This document shows positions 32,652-42,376 of a stretch of 64,000 nucleotides of DNA, one piece after another (positions within the stretch are counted from its first letter, which is position 1; each line of letters opens with the position of its first letter). Both the position numbers and the translations under genes were made by a program. The stretch is taken from positions 106,518 through 170,517 of the forward strand of contig NZ_QULW01000005.1 of the NCBI RefSeq assembly GCF_003481825.1. Reading direction: 5' to 3'. The notes beneath the pieces were generated by a model that worked only from the letters and a program-made list of their open reading frames with translations, ran no database searches and was not told the origin of the DNA. The stretch comes from Clostridium sp. OM02-18AC. GTDB taxonomy: Bacteria; Bacillota; Clostridia; Lachnospirales; Lachnospiraceae.

Positions 32652-32729
32652 TCTCTAATTAGAAATTAATCGAAATTTTCATATAATGTAGATGCGCCTG
32701 GTGCGCCTACTGTGTCCAAACGTAAGAGG

Positions 32730-32759
32730 ACCCGTGGAGATTTTTCTCCACGGGTTTTT
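32730..32759 (+). terminator. Original tuf terminator
   Basis: Arms ACCCGTGGAGA (32730-32740) and TCTCCACGGGT (32745-32755), followed by TTTTC. It is preceded by the 18-base motif CTGTGTCCAAACGTAAGA at 32710-32727, identical to the one at 23448-23465. Confidence 0.9.
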
Positions 32760-32930
32760 CTGTTATCTGGCACCTGGAAAACTTTATCTGGCACCTGCAA
32801 AATGTCATGGGCAGGTCCGGCAGATGTGTATTGGAACTGCAATCAGAACAGCATCAGCAAGGACGCTACTATCACGGGTAAAAACGTAAGGAAAATTCAC
32901 ACATTTTTCAAAGTAAGAACTGGTAACTTA
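32760..32930. other. Noncoding gap before the secreted subtilase
   Basis: Holds two copies of TTATCTGGCACCTG (near 32763 and 32784) and overlapping open frames of 65-95 codons that have no ribosome site and no recognisable product. I see no gene here. Confidence 0.5.
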
Positions 32931-32939
32931 TGTTATAAT
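32931..32939 (+). promoter_or_regulatory. Extended -10 promoter of the subtilase gene
   Basis: TGTTATAAT matches the extended -10 element; no good -35 box stands 17-18 bases upstream, as is allowed for this promoter type. The start codon is about 110 bases downstream. Confidence 0.55.
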
Positions 32940-33048
32940 CAGAAACTGTATTATAAATGTAAGATTAGGCATTATCACATAGAAGTGATCCATGGATAAC
33001 ACAGCAAGTGGATAACATAAAATGGGTAGCAGAACAAGGAGTAAATGA

Positions 33049-34632
33049 ATGAACTATAAACGAAAATTAATTTCCGGTCTGGCACTATGCCTTTGCGGCG
33101 CCAGTCTGGCAGCATACCAGCCGGAAAGACCGGGGATACCCGGAAGGGTTACGGGGCAGACAGAAACTACGTCAGATCGGACACAGGAAACGTCAGCCTA
33201 CGATGCGGAGCGATATACATTTTCTACAGATGTCTACGGTCCGGGCGTAACCAATCTGTCTTCTTCCGACAGCTATTCCAGGTACCAGTGGGGTCTGAAA
33301 AATGATGCGGAACTTCAGTACAGCGAGATTATCAACCGCTTCAAGGACAGTAATCCGAAGCTTGCCACATTCATTGATCTGGCAAACTATCTGGGAATGC
33401 CGGCACCGGTGGCTGGTCCGGATGCTTACCGGATCAAAGAAATCCGTGCCAGAAAAGGAGTAGATATCGATGTTCTTCCTGCATGGAACCTTTATGATGC
33501 AAGCACAGAGGAACATCGTCAGGTGGTAGTTGCGGTCATTGACACCGGAATCGACATCAATCATCCGGATTTGAAAGATGCCATTTGGACCAACGAAGAC
33601 GAAATTCCGGGAGATGGCATCGATAATGACGGCAACGGCTATATCGACGATGTGCACGGCTGGAATTTCTTTGATGGAAACAATGAACTCTGCAAGGGCA
33701 GCGAGGACGATCACGGAACCCATGCGGCAGGAACCATTGCCGCGACCCGTGGAAATGGCGGCATTGCCGGAATCGCGGATAACAAGTATGTCAAGATCAT
33801 GTCTCTAAAAGCGCTGGGAACCCAGTACGGCGTGGGTGAGGAAAAGGCAATCATCGAAGCCATCCGCTACGCGGAAGCAAACGGTGCCTCCATCTGCAAC
33901 CTCAGTTTTGGAACGACCGAATATTATCCGGAACTGGAAAAGGTCATGCGCGAATCGAAGATGCTGTTTGTGGTATCAGCCGGAAACGGAGACGCGAAAG
34001 GAATCGGAGAGGATACGGATCAGAAACCGGATTACCCGTCTTCCTTTGATTTAAATAATGTGATATCCGTTGCGAACCTGATGTTCGACGGAAACCTGGC
34101 TGAGAGCTCCAATTATGGCGCCAAGAGCGTTGATATCGCAGCACCCGGCACTTATATCGTCAGCACCATTGCAAACAGTGGATACGGCTTTATGACTGGC
34201 ACCTCCATGTCTGCACCGATGGTAACCGGTGCGGCTGCATTCCTGTATTCCTACCGCACCGACCTGCAGCTTTCCGATATCCGTAAAGTCCTGTTAGAAA
34301 CCGCCCGCAAGATCCCGCCATTGGAAGGCAAACTCAGCAGCAACGGCATGCTGGATGTGTACGCGGCCCTGAATTACGGAAGAACGACAGAAAACACGGC
34401 TGAAAGTACAGCAGAGAATACGACAGAAAGCGTGGATGCAGGAAACAGCGGCAGCACTGATAACACCGGAGCCGATGTCTCAGCGGATGCAGGAAATACT
34501 GAAAATCCAGAAAGCGCACAATCCGGACAGGAAACACAAAACTCCGGAGATGCAGCCCAGACAGAATCCCAGACAACCACGTCAAAAACCATTACGGCCG
34601 GAGGCGGAGAGCCAATCCGGCTGGGACAGTAA
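33049..34632 (+). CDS. Secreted S8 subtilisin-like serine protease
   Basis: A 527-residue exported protease. An N-terminal signal sequence (KLISGLALCLCGASLAAY, with a possible lipobox-like Cys) is followed by a pro-region to about residue 145. Catalytic residues lie in AVIDTGIDINHPDL near 165, DDHGTHAAGT near 222 and GTSMSAPMVTGAA near 385. A calcium-type Asp-rich loop (DGIDNDGNGYIDD) precedes the His. The last 90 residues are a Thr/Ser/Glu-rich low-complexity tail, probably a wall linker. Such proteases process or degrade extracellular proteins. It stands alone with its own promoter and is followed by the second long palindromic repeat. Confidence 0.92.
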   Translation: MNYKRKLISGLALCLCGASLAAYQPERPGIPGRVTGQTETTSDRTQETSAYDAERYTFSTDVYGPGVTNLSSSDSYSRYQWGLKNDAELQYSEIINRFKDSNPKLATFIDLANYLGMPAPVAGPDAYRIKEIRARKGVDIDVLPAWNLYDASTEEHRQVVVAVIDTGIDINHPDLKDAIWTNEDEIPGDGIDNDGNGYIDDVHGWNFFDGNNELCKGSEDDHGTHAAGTIAATRGNGGIAGIADNKYVKIMSLKALGTQYGVGEEKAIIEAIRYAEANGASICNLSFGTTEYYPELEKVMRESKMLFVVSAGNGDAKGIGEDTDQKPDYPSSFDLNNVISVANLMFDGNLAESSNYGAKSVDIAAPGTYIVSTIANSGYGFMTGTSMSAPMVTGAAAFLYSYRTDLQLSDIRKVLLETARKIPPLEGKLSSNGMLDVYAALNYGRTTENTAESTAENTTESVDAGNSGSTDNTGADVSADAGNTENPESAQSGQETQNSGDAAQTESQTTTSKTITAGGGEPIRLGQ

Positions 34633-34635
34633 ATG

Positions 34636-34738
34636 AACAATATTGCACGATAACGAATGAGGGGCGAAAGTTCCCGCAGCCGCCATGCATGGCGGCTGCG
34701 GAAACTTTCGCCCCTTTGATTTACTGTGCAATATTGTT
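34636..34738. repeat. Long palindromic intergenic repeat, copy 2
   Basis: AACAATATTGCAC (34636-34648) and GTGCAATATTGTT (34726-34738) are exact outer inverted ends. The inner 54-base palindrome (34661-34714) has one mismatch. It is an inverted near-copy of 12066-12172, with inner arms differing mainly at C/T positions kept in pairing. It sits between the convergent subtilase and carboxypeptidase genes and overlaps the latter's stop. Confidence 0.88.
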
Positions 34739-36231
34739 TATTTCTTCTTATTTTTGTATTCTTCCAGCAGCCGCTCAAACTCTTCCTCATCACCGGAACG
34801 CTGCAGTCTCCGTCTTCTGCGTTCACGACGCTCGGCGAGGGCTTTTGCTTCCTGCTTTCTGGAGTAGACGATCCAGCCTGCGATTCCGATCACGGCAAGG
34901 ACGAGGAGCACGATCAGAATCGTGACCAGTACGCCGACGATGGAGAAGTTTCCGTGGGTGCGCTGTGAATCGGATGCATCGGAGCTGGTAGCCAGGGAAT
35001 TGCCTGCGTCATCTGCAGAATCAGCAGTGTTGGTACTGCCATCTCTGGCTGCAGATGAAGAATCGGTGCTGCTGTCACCGTTATCGATAGTGACACCGTC
35101 TTTGGCGAGCAGATAGGCCGTTCCGATCACCCGGTCATTGTAGGTGTAGGTGAGCAGGGCCACGGCATTGTCCGGGCTGACTTCCGGCAGTGCGCCAAGG
35201 GAAATGTCGGCATCCTCGAAAGAAGCACCGTTTGGAAGGGTGATGACGCTGTCCGGGTCGATCATCAGATCGGAAGCCAGGAAAGAACCCTTGTCCAGGT
35301 TGATGGTTTCGTTTCCGGTGACGTAGCGGCTTTCGTAGTCGGCTACGGTGTAGTTCTGGAAGGAACGGAAGCCGAACTCCAGGAGTGCTTTTCCATCTAC
35401 GAAGTACTGACGCGGCTGTCCTTTTAAGATGACAGAGACCAGACGGCGGTTATCCTTGACTGCGTAGGTGACCAGGGTGTTTCCGGCTTTGATCAGATAA
35501 CCTGTTTTTCCGGCGATTGCTTCCGGATAGTAGTAGGGACTGCTCTGATCTTCGGTGACACAGAGACGGTGTTCGCCGCGGATGGTGAAACCGTCCGGAT
35601 TCTGGGTGGTCGGTGCGATCTTATGTGTCGTGGCAGAGCTGATCTCTACCATGGTTTCATTATTGTATGCGGCCTGCGCGATCAGGGCCATATCGTAAGC
35701 GGAAACATACTGATTATCTCCGTTTAAACCGGATGGATTTTCAAAATGGCTTTCCTGGCATCCCAGTTCCACCAGCTTTTCGTTCATCATGTCCACAAAG
35801 GCGGGAATGCTGCCTGCTGTATGCTCAGCCAGGGCATTGGCTGCCTGGTTGCAGGATACCAAAAGCATGGAGTAGAGACAGTCTTCCACGGAGAGCTGGT
35901 CTCCAGCTACGACGCTGATTTTATTTCCGCTGTCTGCTTCCACCTGGTTGACAGCGGTCGTAGAAAATGTTACAGTATCATCCAGATTGCAATTTTCCAG
36001 GACGATGAGTGCTGTCAGAATCTTGGTGATGCTGGCTGGCGGATAAGCCAGGTGGATATTCTGTCCGTATAAAATGGCACCGGAATCCATATCCATGACA
36101 ATTCCGGCCTCTGCCATAATGCCGGTATCAGAAGGCCAGTCGGGTTTAGCCCAGGCTGTCAGAATGAACAACTGGCATGTTAGGGCAAAACATACAAATT
36201 TTGTTATCTTTTGTTTCCATTTATTCAGCAA
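34738..36231 (-). CDS. D-alanyl-D-alanine carboxypeptidase (DacA/DacF type), membrane-anchored
   Basis: A 497-residue S11 penicillin-binding protein that trims the terminal D-Ala of peptidoglycan stems outside the membrane. A signal peptide is followed by SxxK in PPASITKIL, SxN in SCNQAAN, and KTG in AGKTGYLIKAGNT. A beta-rich C-terminal PBP5-like domain follows, then a Ser/Asp-rich linker, one membrane span (LVTILIVLLVLAVIGIAGWI) and a very basic tail with RRERRRRRL. A real transmembrane anchor instead of the usual amphipathic helix is a variation. The start is TTG at 36231, eight bases after AGGAGG; no ATG fits as well. Confidence 0.93.
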   Translation of the reverse strand: MLNKWKQKITKFVCFALTCQLFILTAWAKPDWPSDTGIMAEAGIVMDMDSGAILYGQNIHLAYPPASITKILTALIVLENCNLDDTVTFSTTAVNQVEADSGNKISVVAGDQLSVEDCLYSMLLVSCNQAANALAEHTAGSIPAFVDMMNEKLVELGCQESHFENPSGLNGDNQYVSAYDMALIAQAAYNNETMVEISSATTHKIAPTTQNPDGFTIRGEHRLCVTEDQSSPYYYPEAIAGKTGYLIKAGNTLVTYAVKDNRRLVSVILKGQPRQYFVDGKALLEFGFRSFQNYTVADYESRYVTGNETINLDKGSFLASDLMIDPDSVITLPNGASFEDADISLGALPEVSPDNAVALLTYTYNDRVIGTAYLLAKDGVTIDNGDSSTDSSSAARDGSTNTADSADDAGNSLATSSDASDSQRTHGNFSIVGVLVTILIVLLVLAVIGIAGWIVYSRKQEAKALAERRERRRRRLQRSGDEEEFERLLEEYKNKKK

Positions 36232-36430
36232 TGTGCGAACCTCCTGTGTTCTTTTTCCGTTTGCGGTTTGGGTTCAAAAGCAAGGAACTCTGCGGTGTTT
36301 CCCGCATTTTGGCAAAACGGACCTGTCTAATCATACCTTATGTAAAATAAATATTCAACCAAATATTCCATGAAATATTCGTGAAATTGCCACTTCCATT
36401 TTCCCCATATTTGTAGTATCATAAATTCTG

Positions 36431-36478
36431 CTACGACATATAGTTGTTTATAACACAATAAAATACAAGATATAGTAT
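36431..36478. promoter_or_regulatory. Tandem NrdR-box-like sites upstream of nrdD
   Basis: Two 16-base sites at 36431-36446 and 36463-36478 share ACnAnATATAGT. The second matches 13 of 16 positions of the NrdR consensus ACACWATATATWGTGT, the first 10 of 16. They start exactly 32 bases apart, three helical turns, as in known NrdR-regulated promoters. The downstream site is only about 20 bases from the start codon. Confidence 0.6.
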
Positions 36479-36497
36479 ATACGAGAGGGGTTTGGGC

Positions 36498-38687
36498 ATG
36501 ACTACGGATGTTAAGACAAATGTGATCAAGAGAAATGGCAAAGAGGTTTCTTTTGATGTCTCTAAGATTGTGAACGCGATCACCAAGGCGAATGCCAGCG
36601 TCGATCATCTTCATCAGCTGAATGAGTATCAGATCAACGCAGTGGCAGATATGATCGCAAAACAGGTGGAAGAGGCTACGCATGCGGTAAACGTAGAAGA
36701 TATTCAGGATATGGTAGAGACCGGAATCATGGAGATGCGGGGTTACGAGGTAGCACAGAAATATGTGCGTTACCGTTACAAGAGAGAACTGACCAGAAAA
36801 TCGAATACGACGGATAATGGCATCCTGGCACTGATCGAGCACCTGAACGAGGAAGTAAAACAGGAAAACTCCAACAAGAACCCGGTGATTAATTCCACCC
36901 AGCGTGACTACATGGCTGGTGAGGTCAGCAAGGATTTAAGCCGCCGTGTTCTGCTCCCAGAGGAGATTGTGCGCGCTCATGAGGCGGGCATCATCCACTT
37001 CCACGACACCGATTATTTCGCACAGAAAGAACACAACTGTGACCTGATCAATCTGGAGGATATGCTTCAGAACGGCACTGTCATCAGCGAGACCATGATC
37101 GAGAAGCCGCACAGCTTTTTCACGGCCTGCAACGTTACCACCCAGATCGTGGCTCAGGTAGCCAGCAACCAGTATGGCGGACAGTCCTTCTCTCTGGCGC
37201 ATCTGGCTCCGTTTGTGGACATCAGCCGTCAGAAACTGCGCAAGAATGTCATTGAGGAGCGCAAGGAGTGCGGAGAATCCCTGGACGATGCGATCATCGA
37301 CCGTGTGGTAGAGCGCAGACTGCGCGATGAGATCAAGAGCGGTATCCAGACCATCCAGTACCAGCTCATCACCCTGATGACCTGTAACGGACAGGCTCCG
37401 TTCGTAACCATGTTCATGTATCTGGACGAGGTACCGGAAGGCCGTACCCGTGACGATCTTGCCATGATCATCGAGGAAGTCATGGTCCAGAGAATGCAGG
37501 GTGTTAAGAATGAAAAAGGTGTCTGGATCACTCCGGCATTCCCGAAGCTGATCTATGTTCTGGACGAGGACAACATTACGGAGGATTCCAAGTACTGGCA
37601 TCTGACTGAACTTGCTGCAAAATGTACTGCAAAGCGCATGGTTCCGGACTACATCTCCGCAAAGATCATGAAAGAGATGAAAAATGGAAACGTTTACCCG
37701 TGCATGGGCTGCCGTTCTTTCCTGACGGTCGAGGATTCCCAGAGAAATCCGGATGGAAGCCACAAGTTCTATGGACGTTTCAACCAGGGGGTTGTAACCA
37801 TCAACCTGGTGGATGTAGCATGTTCCTCTGAGGGCGATATGGACCGTTTCTGGGAGATCTTTGAAGAGCGCCTGGAACTCTGCCACCGCGCGCTGCGCTG
37901 CCGTCATGAGCGTCTGCTTGGAACGATTTCCGATGTAGCGCCGATTCTCTGGCAGAACGGTGCCCTGGCAAGACTGAAAAAGGGCGAGACCATCGACAAG
38001 CTTCTGTTTAATGGTTACTCCACCATTTCTCTTGGTTACTGCGGTCTCCACGAGATGTGCGTGCGCATGACCGGAAAGCCGCATACCGATCCGGCTGCAA
38101 AACCGTTCGCTCTGGCTGTCATGCAGAAGATGAACGACAAGTGCAAGGAGTGGAGAGAGGCAGAGAACATCAGCTATTCCGTATACGGAACGCCGATGGA
38201 GTCTACCACCTACAAGTTCGCAAAATGCCTGCAGAAGCGTTTCGGCATCATTCCGGGTGTTACCGATAAGAACTACATCACCAACAGCTATCATGTGCAT
38301 GTAAGCGAGGAGATTGACGCGTTCAGTAAATTGAAATTCGAGTCTGAGTTCCAGAAGCTGTCTCCGGGCGGAGCAATCAGCTATGTAGAGGTACCGAACA
38401 TGCAGCAGAATATCCCGGCCGTTCTCTCTGTCATGAAGTTCATCTACGAGAACATCATGTACGCAGAGCTGAATACCAAGAGCGACTACTGCGAGTGCTG
38501 CGGCTACGACGGTGAGATTAAGATTGTCGAAGACGAATCCGGCAAGTTGGTCTGGGAGTGCCCGAACTGCGGAAACCGTGACCAGGACAAGATGTCTGTG
38601 GCACGCCGTACCTGCGGTTACATTGGAACCCAGTTCTGGAACCAGGGACGTACCCAGGAGATCCGTGACCGGGTACTGCATCTGTAA
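36498..38687 (+). CDS. nrdD: Anaerobic (class III) ribonucleoside-triphosphate reductase
   Basis: A 729-residue glycyl-radical enzyme that reduces NTPs to dNTPs without oxygen. An N-terminal ATP-cone (KRNGKEVSFDVSKIVNAI) senses ATP/dATP. The C-terminus has a zinc site CECCGYDG...CPNCGNRD and the glycyl radical site RTCGYIG, whose second Gly near 705 is the radical carrier. Start chosen at ATG 36498 behind GAGAGGGG; a TTG two codons earlier is too close to that site. The activating enzyme NrdG is not encoded next to it or elsewhere in the window. Two NrdR-like boxes precede it, so repression by NrdR is likely. Confidence 0.96.
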   Translation: MTTDVKTNVIKRNGKEVSFDVSKIVNAITKANASVDHLHQLNEYQINAVADMIAKQVEEATHAVNVEDIQDMVETGIMEMRGYEVAQKYVRYRYKRELTRKSNTTDNGILALIEHLNEEVKQENSNKNPVINSTQRDYMAGEVSKDLSRRVLLPEEIVRAHEAGIIHFHDTDYFAQKEHNCDLINLEDMLQNGTVISETMIEKPHSFFTACNVTTQIVAQVASNQYGGQSFSLAHLAPFVDISRQKLRKNVIEERKECGESLDDAIIDRVVERRLRDEIKSGIQTIQYQLITLMTCNGQAPFVTMFMYLDEVPEGRTRDDLAMIIEEVMVQRMQGVKNEKGVWITPAFPKLIYVLDEDNITEDSKYWHLTELAAKCTAKRMVPDYISAKIMKEMKNGNVYPCMGCRSFLTVEDSQRNPDGSHKFYGRFNQGVVTINLVDVACSSEGDMDRFWEIFEERLELCHRALRCRHERLLGTISDVAPILWQNGALARLKKGETIDKLLFNGYSTISLGYCGLHEMCVRMTGKPHTDPAAKPFALAVMQKMNDKCKEWREAENISYSVYGTPMESTTYKFAKCLQKRFGIIPGVTDKNYITNSYHVHVSEEIDAFSKLKFESEFQKLSPGGAISYVEVPNMQQNIPAVLSVMKFIYENIMYAELNTKSDYCECCGYDGEIKIVEDESGKLVWECPNCGNRDQDKMSVARRTCGYIGTQFWNQGRTQEIRDRVLHL

Positions 38688-38710
38688 AAATCTGAATTGT
38701 ATATGGTAAA

Positions 38711-38763
38711 TGAACAATTGTTCATAGAAAAGGGGGATCTGATATCTGTCAGACCCCCTTTTT
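38711..38763. terminator. Terminator after nrdD, with adjoining palindrome
   Basis: The arms AAGGGGGATCTGA and TCAGACCCCCTT (38730-38760) form a strong stem followed by TTT. Just before it is a perfect 14-base palindrome, TGAACAATTGTTCA (38711-38724). The stem can end both the nrdD transcript and the convergent ABC exporter transcript. Confidence 0.85.
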
Positions 38764-38799
38764 GGGTAAAAATATATGGATTTTATGATGTGAGAAAGC

Positions 38800-40605
38800 T
38801 TATGCAAACTGCGAGTAAAACAGCTGTGCATAGAATCCGTTTTTCGCCAGCAGCTGTGCATGGGTGCCCTGCTCGATGATATCTCCGTCTTTTACAACCA
38901 GGATGTTGTCGGCATTCTGGATCGTGGAAAGGCGGTGCGCAATGACGAAACAGGTTTTCCCGACCATCAGCTTTCGCATCGCAGACTGGATCTGGATTTC
39001 TGTGCGGGTATCAACGTTGCTGGTTGCTTCATCGAGAATCAACATCTGGGATTTTAAGAGCATGGCGCGTGCAATGGTCATCAGCTGTTTCTGCCCCTGG
39101 GAAATGTTGATGCCGGATTCGGTCAGCAGGGTATCATAACCTTGCGGGAGTGAGGTGATGAAGCTGTGGATGTGGGCTGCTTTGGCAGCTGTCTCAATCT
39201 CTTCCTGCGTGGCATCCGGACAGCCATAGGCAATATTTTCTTTGATTGTTCCGGTGAAAAGCCAGGTTTCCTGGAGAACCATGGCATAGGCCAGACGGAG
39301 ACTCTTTCTTGTGATGTCCAGAATCGGCGTATGGTCTATGGCGATGATTCCGCTTTGCGGATCATAAAAGCGCATGAGGAGATTGATCAGTGTGGTCTTT
39401 CCGGCTCCGGTAGGACCAACGATGGCAGTCAGGGAACCGCCTTTGGCCTCGAGGGAGAGATCGTGGATGATCTGTTTGTCCGGTGTATAGCCGAAATGGA
39501 TGTGCTCCATGGATACGGCGCCCTCTTTGATTTCCAGATCTCTGGCCTGAGGAAGATCCGGGCTTTCCGGATCGGTTTCGAGCAGCACGAAGACGCGTTC
39601 TGCGGCAGCCAGGGCGGACTGGAGTTCGCCGATGACATTGGCCAGTTCATTGATCGGTCCCGAAAACTTTCTGGAGTAGAGCACGAAAGAGGAAAGCTCG
39701 CCAAGCGTCAGGGAAAATGAACCGCCAAACAGGTATAAAAGCGCTCCGGCTACGGAAATGAGGGACAGGGAGAGGTTGTTGAGCAGGTTGACCGTCGGTC
39801 CCATGGGAGAGGATTCGTAATCGGCCTGATAATACGCATCGCAGGCTGCTTTGTTCTGGATTTCAAAGCGTGCGCGGAAGGTGTCTTCCTGGTTGTAGGC
39901 TTTTATGGTTTTATGCCCGGAAATGGATTCCTCCGTGTAACCGTTCAGTGCTCCCATCTGTGCGGACCGGCGGCTGAATACAGGGCGGATCCGTTTGGTG
40001 CGGTGACTGGTGAGCAGGTAGGAAAGCGGAACCGTGATGACAAAAACCAGGACCAGGAGTGCATTGATGCGCAACATCATGATCAGGGAGCCAAGGATGA
40101 CAATGGAACTGGAACAGGTCTGGACCAGATCCTGGGACAGGGAAGTGTTGATCGTGTCGATGTCATAGGAAATATGGCTGATGATATCGCCGGTCTGATT
40201 GCGGTCGAAAAAGCTGACCGGAAGGGTCATCAGATGCCGGAACAGATCGGAGCGCATTTTCTGCACGATTTTCTGGCTGAGTCGGGTCAGTGTCAGGGAG
40301 AGAAGCCATTCAAATAAAGCAGAAATGCCATAGCAGAGCATCATAAGACCGCAATAGAAAAAGACGCGCGGAAAGTTTACATTGCCGACCCCGTAAATCG
40401 CATCGACCGCCATACCGGAAAGCTTTGGCCCGGTAAGGGCAAGGAAATTCCCGGTAAATGTCAGAAAAAGAGCCAGGATCAGGGTGGATTTGAAGTGGTA
40501 CAGGTATTTCCAGAGGCGCTTTAAGATCAGGGTTGTTTTCATTTTTGGTTTGTCGATCATGCCTTTTGGACGGACCGGACCATTTCCTAATGGATTTGCG
40601 TTCAT
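38800..40605 (-). CDS. ABC exporter half-transporter, canonical ATP site subunit
   Basis: A 601-residue type IV ABC half-exporter: six membrane helices (about 40-330), then a nucleotide-binding domain with Walker A GPTGAGKTT near 398 and Walker B LILDEATS near 518 with the catalytic Glu. Its signature motif reads NISQGQKQL, with SQGQ for SGGQ, the change expected in one partner of an asymmetric heterodimer. It overlaps the upstream half-transporter gene by four bases (ATGA), so the two form a BmrCD/TM287-288-like multidrug or lipid exporter. The N-terminal 25 residues before the first helix are polar and unique. Confidence 0.93.
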   Translation of the reverse strand: MNANPLGNGPVRPKGMIDKPKMKTTLILKRLWKYLYHFKSTLILALFLTFTGNFLALTGPKLSGMAVDAIYGVGNVNFPRVFFYCGLMMLCYGISALFEWLLSLTLTRLSQKIVQKMRSDLFRHLMTLPVSFFDRNQTGDIISHISYDIDTINTSLSQDLVQTCSSSIVILGSLIMMLRINALLVLVFVITVPLSYLLTSHRTKRIRPVFSRRSAQMGALNGYTEESISGHKTIKAYNQEDTFRARFEIQNKAACDAYYQADYESSPMGPTVNLLNNLSLSLISVAGALLYLFGGSFSLTLGELSSFVLYSRKFSGPINELANVIGELQSALAAAERVFVLLETDPESPDLPQARDLEIKEGAVSMEHIHFGYTPDKQIIHDLSLEAKGGSLTAIVGPTGAGKTTLINLLMRFYDPQSGIIAIDHTPILDITRKSLRLAYAMVLQETWLFTGTIKENIAYGCPDATQEEIETAAKAAHIHSFITSLPQGYDTLLTESGINISQGQKQLMTIARAMLLKSQMLILDEATSNVDTRTEIQIQSAMRKLMVGKTCFVIAHRLSTIQNADNILVVKDGDIIEQGTHAQLLAKNGFYAQLFYSQFA

Positions 40606-42356
40606 GCCAATGCCTCCTTTCTGCAGGTTTCTGCCGCATTACTGCCGGAATTTAACTGGGTCTGGGCAATTTCCTGGTAAACGTGACAGGTTTTCATGAG
40701 TTCTTCATGGGTGCCATAGCCAATGCACTGTCCGTCGTCCAGCACCAGGATGTGGTCGGAATGCATGATGGAACTGATCCGCTGTGCAATGATGATCGAG
40801 GTGACTTTCTGCTTCCTGGTGCGGATGGCCTGGCGCAGCGCCGCATCGGTTTTGTAGTCGAGCGCGGAGGAGGCATCATCGAAAACCAGGATCGGTGCAT
40901 TTCCGGCCAGGGCACGTGCGATCAGAAGCCGCTGTCTCTGGCCGCCGGAGAGGTTGCCTCCGTGACTGCTCAGTCCAAACTGATACTGGTTTTCCTTATT
41001 GGAAATAAATTCATCGGCCTGGGCGAGCTGCGCAGCTGTCTGGATCTGTTCCGGGGTAAGGCCGCGGCCAAAACGGATGTTTTCTGCAACGGTATCTGCG
41101 AACAGGGTATCGGACTGGAATACAATACCAAACATCCGGTGCAGCGCATCCGGCGGAATCTGCCGGATGTCGGTTCCGCCTATGCGGATCTGGCCGGAGG
41201 TTACGTCATACAGGCGCAAAAGGAGATGAATGATGGTTGATTTTCCACTTCCGGTTGCACCGATAATGCCAAGGCTTTCTCCCTCTTTTAAGGAAAAACG
41301 GATGTGGGACAGGTTGTTTTTCTGACCGAGGTAAGAAAAACTGACGTCATCAAATGCCAGGAATTCATCAGCAGACACATCTTTTTTGGATTCATGGGGC
41401 AGTGCCTGCAGTTTTTCGGGAAGATCCAGCATCTCCGCAATTCGTCCTGCAGAGGCAGCGCCTTTGGAATAGATGATGAACAGTCTGGAGATGGAAATGA
41501 CAGCATTGAGGATGATCGTAAAATAACTCTGGAATGCGATGATACGGCCAATCTGGGTAGTGCCGGAGTAGACCATATACGCACCAAGCAGAATAACGAG
41601 AACAAGTCCGCTATTGAGATAAAGATTCATGAGCGGGTTCGTGGTGGCCATGGTGATGCTGGCGGCCTGTTCCTGTTCTGAGAGTATCCTGCTGGTGTTT
41701 TCAAAACGGTCTGATTCATAATCGGTTTTGGAAAGTGCCTTGATGATGCGGATGCCGGTTACGCTTTCCCGCACGATCTGTACCATGCGGTCCGTCTTTT
41801 TCTGGGTTTCTGTGTACATGGGAATGCCTTTTTTCAGGATCAGCCATATCGTCAGAATCATAACCGGCATCAGTGCGAGGAGAATGGCACCGAGCTTTGG
41901 TTCCATGGTCATGGTTACAATGAGACCGCCGGTAAGAAGAATCGGCGCGCGCACACCAAGCCGCTGCATCATGCCGATCATCCGGTGCAGATTGTACGTG
42001 TCTGTCGTCAGGCGGGATATTACGGAAGGAATTGTGATCTGGTCCATCTGGGCACAGGAAAGGGACGTGGCCTTGTGATATAAATCCCTGCGGATTTCTT
42101 CCGTAACATCGCTGGCTACTTTGGATGCCATCCGGTTTGGAATGACATTGAATGCGAAAACGGCGATGGAACACAGAATCATCATGCCGCCCCAGAGCAG
42201 GACGCGCTGCATGCTGCGGGTGGGAATGACTTCATCGATGATGGTGGACAGCATCCATGGAATCATCAGATCCAGGAGTGTTCCAATAAATTTGATGGCG
42301 AATCCAAGGCTCATACGTGGCACGTATGGTCTCAGATAAGGTAAGATGCGCTTCAT
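40602..42356 (-). CDS. ABC exporter half-transporter, degenerate ATP site subunit
   Basis: A 584-residue partner of the preceding half-transporter. Six membrane helices are followed by Walker A GATGSGKST near 365 and the signature LSGGQRQR near 470. Walker B reads ILVFDDASS, with Asp in place of the catalytic Glu. That Asp and the SQGQ signature of the partner would lie in the same composite site, so one of the two ATP sites is non-hydrolytic. Start chosen at ATG 42356, behind AAAGGAGGCAGCCAG; the frame upstream to 42425 lacks a site and crosses the operator. An 11-bp inverted repeat upstream suggests MarR-type control. Confidence 0.93.
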   Translation of the reverse strand: MKRILPYLRPYVPRMSLGFAIKFIGTLLDLMIPWMLSTIIDEVIPTRSMQRVLLWGGMMILCSIAVFAFNVIPNRMASKVASDVTEEIRRDLYHKATSLSCAQMDQITIPSVISRLTTDTYNLHRMIGMMQRLGVRAPILLTGGLIVTMTMEPKLGAILLALMPVMILTIWLILKKGIPMYTETQKKTDRMVQIVRESVTGIRIIKALSKTDYESDRFENTSRILSEQEQAASITMATTNPLMNLYLNSGLVLVILLGAYMVYSGTTQIGRIIAFQSYFTIILNAVISISRLFIIYSKGAASAGRIAEMLDLPEKLQALPHESKKDVSADEFLAFDDVSFSYLGQKNNLSHIRFSLKEGESLGIIGATGSGKSTIIHLLLRLYDVTSGQIRIGGTDIRQIPPDALHRMFGIVFQSDTLFADTVAENIRFGRGLTPEQIQTAAQLAQADEFISNKENQYQFGLSSHGGNLSGGQRQRLLIARALAGNAPILVFDDASSALDYKTDAALRQAIRTRKQKVTSIIIAQRISSIMHSDHILVLDDGQCIGYGTHEELMKTCHVYQEIAQTQLNSGSNAAETCRKEALA

Positions 42357-42376
42357 CTGGCTGCCTCCTTTGTTGT

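Noticed and set aside
23448..32727. The 18-base direct repeat CTGTGTCCAAACGTAAGA as the att crossover
   Set aside because: It is longer than CGTGAAGGTGG, but a crossover there would leave the tuf-like coding sequence at 32598-32651 unexplained inside the element. I kept it as a conserved UTR motif; it is not fully excluded.
32692..32999. Two overlapping frames of 65 and 95 codons after the displaced tuf end
   Set aside because: They start inside the tuf terminator region, lack ribosome sites and resemble nothing I recognise.
36936..38861. A 641-codon open frame antisense to nrdD
   Set aside because: It is the mirror of a well-supported gene, has no ribosome site or recognisable product, and arises from the codon bias of nrdD.
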